NCBI GenBank assembly: GCA_007133875.1
Contig: SLLW01000008.1
Location: forward strand, 1-5,103
Length of the DNA stretch: 5,103 bases
Direction of reading: 5' to 3'
Source: Balneolales bacterium
GTDB lineage: Bacteria > Bacteroidota > Rhodothermia > Balneolales > Natronogracilivirgulaceae
Made by a program: the position numbers and the translations under genes. The notes beneath the pieces were generated by a model. It was not told the origin of the DNA and did not search any database. It saw only the letters and a program-made list of their open reading frames with translations. The stretch's first letter is position 1. Every line of letters begins with the position of its first letter. This document shows positions 1 through 5,103 of this stretch, one piece after another.

Positions 1-3000
1 AGCCCGGTGATTTTCTGCTGGTCTGGGCATCAGGTAAACACCGGATGGAGCCGGGAGGCGAACTCCATACCAACTTCAGCATCGCTCAGGCAGGTGAAGA
101 AGTCATTTTGACATCACCCGGTGGCACGCGGATAGACGAGCTCAAACCGACCGAAATCCCGACCGACATCAGTTTCGGCCGCTACCCGAACGGAACCGGC
201 GACTGGCACTTCTACACGGATCCGACTCCCGGCGAGCCGAATACCGGCGACGGGTATCGCGAAATACTCGATCCGGTCACGTTTTCGCATGATGGCGGAT
301 TTTACACCGACGACATCTCGCTGAAGCTGACCCATCCCGATCCGGACGTCACCATCATCTATACCCTCGACGGATCCCGGCCGGAGCTCGATAATCTGGA
401 CGGTGCCACCTGGCACCATATGGACCGCTACCGGACGGATGACCAGGAGCTTCTGGAAAAATCCTACCGGACTCATCTCTACAACGATTCCCTCGAAATC
501 CACGACCGGTCCGTCGATCCAAACCATCTTAGCCGCATGCAAACCGCTTTCGAACAGGAAAGTGTTCAGGAGTCATCCCCTGACCCCTGGTACGTGCCGT
601 CGGATCCGGTTTTTAAGGGCACGGTTGTGCGGGCCAGTGCGGTGAAAGAAGGTGCGGTTTCAGCCGGTATCCAGACACAAAGCTATTTTATTACAGAAAA
701 AGCCAGGGACCGGTATGTGCTGCCCGTCATATCGCTGGCCATCCAGGAAGATGAGCTGTTCGATTATGAGAACGGGATTTATGTTCCGGGAATAATTTTT
801 GACGACTGGTTCCCCGGCTGGCAATCCGAATATCCCGATACAGTACAGTTGCCGGGGGATGCACCCGCCAATTATACCGAAAAGGGAATCGATACCGAAC
901 TTCCGGCACATATGGAGCTCTTCGAGCCGGAGTCGCCGGTCGCATCCCATCAGCAGAATCTAGGAGTGCGGGTACACGGTGGATGGAGCAGAGCCTTTCC
1001 TTTGAAGTCAATTCGTCTGTACGCACGGAACGAGTACAGTTCGAACCGGTTTTACTATCCGATGTTTCCGGATCAGCCGTACAACGAATACAACCGGTTG
1101 ATCCTCCGCAATGCCGGCAACGACTTTGAATATGCCATGCTGCGTGATCCACTGGGACAGGCCGTAATCGGCCACCTGAAGCCCGATACCCAGGCATACC
1201 GCCCGTATATCGTCTTCATCAACGGGGAGTTCTGGGGCATGCTCAATATGCGTGAGCGCTACGACTCCGACTATCTTGCGCGCGTCCATGGGGCCGAACC
1301 CGGTCAGGTGGATATACTCGAGGATAATGGCCTGATCCGCGAGGGTGACAACACCCATTACCGCGACATGATGGCCTATATCACCGATCATCCGATGCAG
1401 GATGATGCCCATTTCGACAGTGTGCGCACCATGATGGATGTATCCAATTACATCGATTACAAAATCGGCCATATTTTCGCCGGTAACACCGACTGGCCGC
1501 ACAATAACATATATTTTTGGCGTGCCCGCAACGACACGTACGATCCGGATGCTCCGGGACAGCTTGACGGCCGCTGGCGATGGCTCATCAAGGATCTTGA
1601 TTTTGGTTTCTATCTGTATGGCCAGGGTCCGGGACACAACACGCTTGCCCATGCTTTGAGGGAAGGCGACTGGTCGACCGTACTTTTTCGTGAGTTAATG
1701 GAAAACGAGCAGTTCCGCCGGGACTTCATCAACCGGTACCAGGACCAGCTGAACACCGCTTTCCTCCCCGATCGGGTTACCGGAATCGTCCGTCAGATGA
1801 CCGATCATATCGAGCCGGTCATGGAAGAACATATCCATCGTTGGGGGAGGCATACCGGTGGTTTTGCCGGCTGGAAAAACCATATCGACATCAGGTTACT
1901 TGCCTATGGTGAACAGCGCGCCGACAGCGCCCGGAAACACCTTAAAAACTATTTCGATCTTGGCCCGGAACATGATCTCACCATTTCCGTCTCTAGTCCG
2001 GCCCGGGGCCGAATCCGTGTCAACACCATCGAAATTTCACCCGAAACTGCCGGTATTGATGCGGATCCATGGCCCTGGACCGGCACCTATTTTGAGGGGA
2101 ACCCGGTTACCCTGAAGGCCAAACCCTGGCCCGGATACCGATTTTCACACTGGCAGGGACTGGAACCGCAGGACGCCGGTACCTCCAATGGCAACCCCAT
2201 GGCAGAGAATCCGGAAATCACCCTCCATCTGACCGGGGCTTCATCCCTTACCGCCGTTTTCGAGCAGGAAGAGGCCCCGGAAACGTTTCCGGAAGCTTTT
2301 GAAATAACGGAAGATGAATATGCTTTTTATTTCGATTTCTGGCCGGCGGATGCCGACTCCGGCACCTGGCCAGACCACATGGCCTTCGTCTACATGGACG
2401 CACGCGATCCGGGATTGGATGCCGAAGTGGCCGGTTTTACCAGCGGATTTTACAATCTGGAGGAGCGTACCCGCATCAACGGCCTGGGTGATGACGGGTT
2501 TGCGTTCATCAACACCAGCAGCGAGGAGGGAAATCCGGGGTATCCGGGTACCCGGCTCGGCGGAGCCATTCTGGCCCTGAATACCAGTAATGCCCAACAA
2601 ATCGAGATTGGATGGGAGGGCATGACCCTTGAGCCCAACTCCCGGATGTATCATCTCCGTCTGCAATACCGTCTCGGTGACGAAGGCCCGTTCAAGGATC
2701 TCCTTGATGAATACGGGGACCCCGTGGAGTACAAACGCAACGAAGAGGCGGGTCATCGTGCATGGATCGGCCCGGTTCTGCTCCCCGCAGATGCTGAAAA
2801 CACCGGTTATGTCCAGCTGATGTGGCGCTATTATTACAGCGGTGAGCGTGTGGATCACGAAAGCGGACAGCGCTCCAGGATGGCGGTTACCCGGATTGAT
2901 GTAGAAGCGCGGGAAGTAGTTGGTGCAGAAGACGACAACGAGGAGGATGACCCGGACAAGCCGAATACCTTTGCCCTGAAACAAAATCACCCCAACCCCT

Positions 3001-3227
3001 TTAACTCGGCAACCACAATCAGATTCGATCTGCCGGAAAGTCGGGAGGTTACTCTGGAAATTTACGATCTGCTCGGCCGCCGCATTGCTGCACTGGTGGA
3101 ACATGCCCTTCCGGCCGGATCGCATCACACCACCTGGGATGCAGGCAATCAGCCAAGCGGCATCTATATCTACCGTCTGGAGGCCGGCGACTATGTCGAA
3201 ACGCGGAAAATGACCCTGATCAAATAA
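1..3227 (+). CDS. T9SS-exported multidomain surface protein with CotH kinase-like domain (5' partial)
   Basis: The reading frame is open to the window edge. The first in-frame ATG (base 45) is not the true start, because the 14 codons before it (PGDFLLVWASGKHR) belong to the same lamin-tail domain. Residues below count from that internal Met. The lamin-tail domain runs to about 64. A chitobiase/hexosaminidase C-terminal-like beta domain follows at about 76-216 (IIYTLDGSRPE, VVRASAVKEG). A CotH kinase-like domain spans about 225-640: RVHGG (309-313), PLKSIRLYAR with a candidate ATP-binding Lys321, FINGEFWGMLNMRER (391-405), GNTDWPHNNIYFWR (480-493) and WRWLIKDLDFGF (511-522), where DLD is a likely metal-binding motif. 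An InlB-type repeat (about 645-740, GYRFSHWQG and LTAVFE), a beta-sandwich (about 748-955), an acidic linker (959-972) and a T9SS type A sorting domain (974-1060) complete the protein. Bacillus subtilis CotH phosphorylates spore-coat proteins; kinase activity here is inferred only. The product is probably exported and anchored at the cell surface. The stop codon is TAA. Confidence 0.93.
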   Translation, partial: PGDFLLVWASGKHRMEPGGELHTNFSIAQAGEEVILTSPGGTRIDELKPTEIPTDISFGRYPNGTGDWHFYTDPTPGEPNTGDGYREILDPVTFSHDGGFYTDDISLKLTHPDPDVTIIYTLDGSRPELDNLDGATWHHMDRYRTDDQELLEKSYRTHLYNDSLEIHDRSVDPNHLSRMQTAFEQESVQESSPDPWYVPSDPVFKGTVVRASAVKEGAVSAGIQTQSYFITEKARDRYVLPVISLAIQEDELFDYENGIYVPGIIFDDWFPGWQSEYPDTVQLPGDAPANYTEKGIDTELPAHMELFEPESPVASHQQNLGVRVHGGWSRAFPLKSIRLYARNEYSSNRFYYPMFPDQPYNEYNRLILRNAGNDFEYAMLRDPLGQAVIGHLKPDTQAYRPYIVFINGEFWGMLNMRERYDSDYLARVHGAEPGQVDILEDNGLIREGDNTHYRDMMAYITDHPMQDDAHFDSVRTMMDVSNYIDYKIGHIFAGNTDWPHNNIYFWRARNDTYDPDAPGQLDGRWRWLIKDLDFGFYLYGQGPGHNTLAHALREGDWSTVLFRELMENEQFRRDFINRYQDQLNTAFLPDRVTGIVRQMTDHIEPVMEEHIHRWGRHTGGFAGWKNHIDIRLLAYGEQRADSARKHLKNYFDLGPEHDLTISVSSPARGRIRVNTIEISPETAGIDADPWPWTGTYFEGNPVTLKAKPWPGYRFSHWQGLEPQDAGTSNGNPMAENPEITLHLTGASSLTAVFEQEEAPETFPEAFEITEDEYAFYFDFWPADADSGTWPDHMAFVYMDARDPGLDAEVAGFTSGFYNLEERTRINGLGDDGFAFINTSSEEGNPGYPGTRLGGAILALNTSNAQQIEIGWEGMTLEPNSRMYHLRLQYRLGDEGPFKDLLDEYGDPVEYKRNEEAGHRAWIGPVLLPADAENTGYVQLMWRYYYSGERVDHESGQRSRMAVTRIDVEAREVVGAEDDNEEDDPDKPNTFALKQNHPNPFNSATTIRFDLPESREVTLEIYDLLGRRIAALVEHALPAGSHHTTWDAGNQPSGIYIYRLEAGDYVETRKMTLIK

Positions 3228-3239
3228 GGAAAATTTTCC
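3228..3239. repeat. 12-bp perfect palindrome directly after the CotH-protein stop codon
   Basis: GGAAAATTTTCC begins at the base after the TAA stop. It is a perfect palindrome without a loop, and the nearest T-run (3258-3262) lies about 20 bases further on. It could weakly aid 3' end formation or RNA stability, or be a chance AT-rich palindrome. It does not meet the usual criteria for an intrinsic terminator. Confidence 0.3.
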
Positions 3240-3286
3240 GAATAGTAAATAGTGCTCTTTTTAAAAAATGGTTTTGTAAAAAAAAG

Positions 3287-3340
3287 TCCTCTTCAGGTTG
3301 AAATATCGATTTTAGTCACAAAATAAGCAGAGGATAACCT
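3287..3340 (+). promoter_or_regulatory. Leader of the IS110-type fragment with competing inverted repeats
   Basis: TCCTCT (3287-3292) is complementary to AGAGGA (3329-3334), the presumed ribosome binding site. AGGTT (3295-3299) is complementary to AACCT (3336-3340), the bases just before the ATG. The two pairings interleave, so they are either alternatives or a pseudoknot. Between them lies AAAT-ATCG-ATTT (3301-3312), a small possible hairpin. In IS110-group elements the non-coding end upstream of the transposase encodes the bridge RNA, so this may be what remains of that left end. The pairings are short and the left boundary of the element cannot be seen, so an RNA assignment is speculative. 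Confidence 0.3.
3329..3334 (+). promoter_or_regulatory. Shine-Dalgarno-like site for the IS110-type fragment
   Basis: AGAGGA lies six bases before the ATG at 3341, a normal spacing for a ribosome binding site. It supports that ATG as the original transposase start. I saw no comparable motif before the lipoprotein start at 4167, which suits a host lineage that relies little on Shine-Dalgarno pairing. Confidence 0.45.
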
Positions 3341-3429
3341 ATGATCTATGCTGGAATTGATATGCACACTCGAAATATGACCATTGCTGTCATAAATGAG
3401 ATGGTATCGAAGTGAAAATAATTGCACCA
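3341..3429 (+). pseudogene. IS110-family transposase, N-terminal remnant with frameshift
   Basis: Translation from 3341 begins MIYAGIDMHTRNMTIAVINE. This matches the characteristic start of IS110/IS1111-type DEDD transposases (pattern 'YAGIDxHxxxxxxAVxxE/D'), in which the Asp of GID is the first acidic residue of the RuvC-like catalytic site. The frame stops at a TGA at 3413-3415 after 24 codons. Restoring one base near 3399 (GAG to GAAG) changes the end to NEDGIEVKIIAP, the expected continuation, so a single-base deletion is the likely first lesion. Beyond about 3429 the similarity fades in every frame, and the rest of a transposase of roughly 300-400 residues, including its C-terminal serine domain, is absent. 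It is a dead fragment in the gap between convergent genes. Family recognition rests on about 30 residues read by eye. Confidence 0.65.
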
Positions 3430-3511
3430 ATGATCACAATTGCCAGAACCACCAGAAGTATACTCGTCGTTTATTTTATAAAATCAGAAGAATTGTGTGT
3501 ATGTCAATAAT

Positions 3512-3552
3512 CAATACACTTTGCATGTATTGTATCTTCCGGAAACAAGATA
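3512..3552. repeat. Two adjacent short inverted repeats
   Basis: CAATACA (3512-3518) pairs with TGTATTG (3526-3532) around a 7-base loop. Immediately next to it, TATCTT (3533-3538) pairs with AAGATA (3547-3552) around an 8-base loop that overlaps the palindrome TTCCGGAA (3537-3544). No T-run follows on either strand, so these are not classic terminators. They could be a structured 3' region for either converging transcript, a remnant of mobile DNA, or chance in AT-rich sequence. Confidence 0.3.
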
Positions 3553-3583
3553 TTCTTTATTATCATAAATAATATACTTTTGA

Positions 3584-3598
3584 GCAAACAAGGTTTGC
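3584..3598 (-). terminator. Candidate weak terminator hairpin for the minus-strand operon
   Basis: GCAAAC-AAG-GTTTGC is a perfect 6-bp stem with a 3-base loop, 26 bases beyond the lipoprotein stop codon in the direction of transcription. The RNA then continues into AU-rich sequence (UCAAAAGUAUAUU) without a clean U-run. Position and stem shape fit a 3' end signal, but the short stem and missing U-tract make this tentative. Confidence 0.35.
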
Positions 3599-3624
3599 GT
3601 CTCCCAATTCTTTAACTTCAGGAA

Positions 3625-4167
3625 CTAGTTATCATTTGGCAAAAGCGGCTCACTGCCTTCGAGGATATCCAGCTTTCGGGGATCTATCTCTGCCAGGTAA
3701 TGGATGGCAGCATTTCGGTCATAACGTACGTGGAATTGTCTGCCCTCACTGTGAATATTAATATCACCGGTTATTCGTGATTGCTCTATTGTCAGGAGAA
3801 TATCTGCGCGCGGAGCAGTCGCTGATCTTGCGTGGATGCTTTTAATGCCTTCAATCGGAGTCTGGATGCGATGTACCGTGGCTTCCAGAACAAGACCTTC
3901 TTCCAGGTTGATCGAAAAAATGTCACCTTCACTTAGCTGCTCGGGATTCCATTCATCCTCAACTATTTCAATATATTGATAGTTGATCACCGACTCATGA
4001 TCCAGGTGCCTACTGATTTTACCTGGTGATTCGACTGGCTGAAATATGCTCCGGTGCGTATCATCAGTTTGGGTTGCTGAAATGTTATTCTCTTCAGATG
4101 AGTCATTTCCGCATCCAACAAAAAAAACCATAATGAGACAGGCAAATAAAAAAGACGGAGGATTCAT
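3625..4167 (-). CDS. Small lipoprotein with a stand-alone metalloprotease-propeptide-like domain
   Basis: The product is 180 residues, ATG at 4167 to TAG at 3627-3625. The N-terminus is a short lipoprotein signal: hydrophobic residues 5-18, then FVGC with the candidate lipidated Cys19, followed by a polar linker (about 20-55: GNDSSEENN and onward). Mature residues about 60-175 look like one compact beta domain: SEGDIFSINLEEGLVLEATV, then ADILLTIEQSRITGDINI, then FHVRYDRNAAIHYLAEIDPR. This order (buried 'L-x-L-E-G' strand, 'a.lltv..g.itG.I', 'y.vr....a.H.L.EiDp..l') is how I recall the propeptide-like domain of reprolysin-like and other secreted bacterial metallopeptidases. Here no catalytic domain or HExxH follows. 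It could be a tethered inhibitor or chaperone of an exported protease, or simply an uncharacterised lipoprotein. The gene starts 30 bp after the stop of the upstream T9SS-protein gene, so co-transcription is likely. No strong Shine-Dalgarno site is visible. Confidence 0.85.
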   Translation of the reverse strand: MNPPSFLFACLIMVFFVGCGNDSSEENNISATQTDDTHRSIFQPVESPGKISRHLDHESVINYQYIEIVEDEWNPEQLSEGDIFSINLEEGLVLEATVHRIQTPIEGIKSIHARSATAPRADILLTIEQSRITGDINIHSEGRQFHVRYDRNAAIHYLAEIDPRKLDILEGSEPLLPNDN

Positions 4168-4197
4168 GTGACTCTATGTAAGATCAGGAAATTTTCT

Positions 4198-5103
4198 TTA
4201 CTTGATGAGAATCATTTTATTGGATAAAACCTCATTACCGGCTTCCAGTCTGTAAATATAAATACCGCTGCTCAATTCGGAAGCATCCAGTTGCACCTTA
4301 TGTGATCCTGCAGGATATACCCCATCAACAAGCGTAGTAACATAGCGACCCAGCACATCAAAAACCGATAAACTGACATGACTATCGAACGGCATTGTGT
4401 ATCGAATTTCAGTAGTCGGATTAAACGGATTGGGATAATTCTGGGCCAATTCGAGCTTGCCCGGTTGACTCTGCCCGTTTCCAACCGACAAAGGATCAGT
4501 AACATTTATCGTGACAGGGATGGTCTTGCTCATTTTATCCGGATCATTGGTCGAAAGAATCATGTTCATTTGATACATGCCTGCAGGGATAAATTCTGAA
4601 GAAAAAGTAAAATTGACCTCTTTTTCTTGCCCGGGTTCCACAGATCCACCAAATCGGTCGACGGTCAAAAAAGTAAATGGACTCCCTGTACGGGTAATTT
4701 GCACGTTATCAATATCGATAAATGAACCTGCGACCTGGTTAAAATTGTGCACTTCGAAAAAGTCCAGTTTATTGGCTTGCAAAAAGGGATGCTCTATAAG
4801 CAGTTCGTTGTCATAATAATACTCGATAACATTTTCGTCAGCGTTAAAAATGATTTTCAAACGTTTATAAACGCCTGTTTTATAAGATTTACCAGTACTG
4901 ATTCGCAACGTGGCAATACTTCCATCAGGAAGAAAGTTTACACCGGCACTGACATCTTCAGAATTTCCATCGTACAAATAGATACCAAATCGTTCATTGG
5001 TTTCCCCATCCGTTTCTCCAATATATATGTCCATTTCAAATGTATAATTCCCGAATGGTTGTGGGCCAAAGTAGGGGCTTCTTAGCTCCAGTTCGTCCTC
5101 ATA
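4198..5103 (-). CDS. T9SS-exported protein, C-terminal part with LamG-like and Ig-like domains (5' partial)
   Basis: The frame is open from the window edge (5103) to TAA at 4200-4198. The ATG at 5034 is internal, because the 23 codons before it (including LRSPYFGPQPFGNYTFEM) continue the same beta-sandwich. Residues below count from that Met. Positions up to about 117 form a concanavalin A/LamG-like sandwich (FGIYLYDGN, YKRLKIIFNADENVIEYYYD, FIDIDNVQI), often a carbohydrate- or ligand-binding module. Residues about 118-180 form an Ig-like domain (GGSVEPGQEKEVNFTF, AGMYQMNMILSTNDPD, IPVTINV) of a type I associate with secreted S8 peptidases and other adhesive proteins. Residues about 193-278 are a T9SS type A sorting domain (LAQNYPNPFNPTTEIRYTMP, FDVLGR, SGIYIYRLEAG, KMILIK). 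The product should cross the outer membrane through T9SS and be anchored or released. The N-terminal part, which would define its function, is not in the window; a protease is one possibility only. Confidence 0.9.
   Translation of the reverse strand, partial: YEDELELRSPYFGPQPFGNYTFEMDIYIGETDGETNERFGIYLYDGNSEDVSAGVNFLPDGSIATLRISTGKSYKTGVYKRLKIIFNADENVIEYYYDNELLIEHPFLQANKLDFFEVHNFNQVAGSFIDIDNVQITRTGSPFTFLTVDRFGGSVEPGQEKEVNFTFSSEFIPAGMYQMNMILSTNDPDKMSKTIPVTINVTDPLSVGNGQSQPGKLELAQNYPNPFNPTTEIRYTMPFDSHVSLSVFDVLGRYVTTLVDGVYPAGSHKVQLDASELSSGIYIYRLEAGNEVLSNKMILIK

Larger units (their letters stand above)
3228..3624. other. AT-rich intergenic region between convergent genes, with an IS110 remnant and short inverted repeats
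   Basis: These 397 bases separate the stop codons of two convergent genes and hold no intact protein gene. From left to right I see: a palindrome at the CotH-protein stop; AT-rich DNA with A- and T-runs (3257-3285); a leader with competing inverted repeats (3287-3340); the 5' end of an IS110-type transposase gene broken by a frameshift (3341 to about 3429); and DNA I cannot assign (about 3430-3624). The last part carries several short inverted repeats, at 3497-3502/3514-3519, 3512-3518/3526-3532, 3533-3538/3547-3552 and 3584-3589/3593-3598. No tRNA, CRISPR array or complete insertion sequence is visible. The composition resembles the minus-strand genes more than the GC-rich CotH-protein gene. 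Confidence 0.7.

Noticed and set aside
45..47. ATG as start of the CotH-domain protein
   Set aside because: The codons before it (PGDFLLVWASGKHR) are part of the lamin-tail domain, and no signal peptide follows it, so the true start lies before the window.
396..608. Roughly 70-residue stretch (about 118-188) within the chitobiase-like domain as a foreign insertion
   Set aside because: As I recall, related lamin-tail/CotH proteins carry a similar segment between the 'YTLDGS.P' and 'KGTVVRA' motifs, so it is probably a normal part of this architecture.
1008..1652. Minus-strand frame (214 codons) opposite the CotH domain
   Set aside because: It lies entirely within the CotH kinase-like coding region and has no recognisable motif of its own, so it is taken as a coding shadow.
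2241..3128. Long minus-strand frame (295 codons) opposite the CotH-protein gene
   Set aside because: It is the antisense shadow of a GC-rich coding region; its translation shows no recognisable domain, while the plus-strand frame is continuous and carries clear domains throughout.
3298..3326. Possible sigma70-like promoter, TTGAAA with AT-rich DNA about 16-17 bases downstream
   Set aside because: The -10 region is a poor match, AT-rich DNA gives many such hits, and no Bacteroidota-type TTTG/TAnnTTTG pair is present.
3501..3572. Short plus-strand frame (23 codons) in the intergenic region
   Set aside because: It has no ribosome binding site, no recognisable similarity and an odd composition, and it overlaps inverted repeats; chance is more likely.

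Overview
The window looks like chromosomal DNA from a member of the FCB (Bacteroidota-related) bacteria that uses the type IX secretion system (T9SS). Both large proteins end in a T9SS type A sorting domain with the 'NxPNPFN ... YDLLGR/FDVLGR ... SGIYIYRLEAG ... KMxLIK' pattern. The style of these tails and the acidic secreted proteins fit Balneolota/Rhodothermota best. That placement is an inference, and no rRNA or marker gene is present to settle it.

Layout: (1) bases 1-3227, plus strand, hold most of a very large multidomain surface protein. It runs lamin-tail domain, chitobiase-like beta domain, CotH kinase-like domain, InlB-type beta repeat, beta-sandwich, acidic linker and T9SS tail. 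Its 5' end lies outside the window. (2) Bases 3228-3624 are an AT-rich intergenic region between converging genes. It contains the broken first ~30 codons of an IS110-family transposase (from 3341) with its ribosome binding site and a potentially structured leader, followed by several short inverted repeats. (3) Bases 3625-4167, minus strand, encode a small lipoprotein whose mature part resembles the propeptide-like domain of secreted bacterial metalloproteases, but stands alone. (4) Bases 4198-5103, minus strand, hold the C-terminal part of a second T9SS-exported protein (LamG-like beta-sandwich, Ig-like domain, T9SS tail). It is truncated by the window edge and lies 30 bp upstream of the lipoprotein gene, probably in the same operon.

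All three genes encode envelope or exported products. The plus-strand gene is clearly more GC-rich than the minus-strand pair and the intergenic region, so the two sides may have different histories. The most interesting points are the IS110 remnant with its leader, where members of this family encode a bridge RNA, and the free-standing prodomain-like lipoprotein beside an exported protein whose N-terminal (possibly enzymatic) part cannot be seen.
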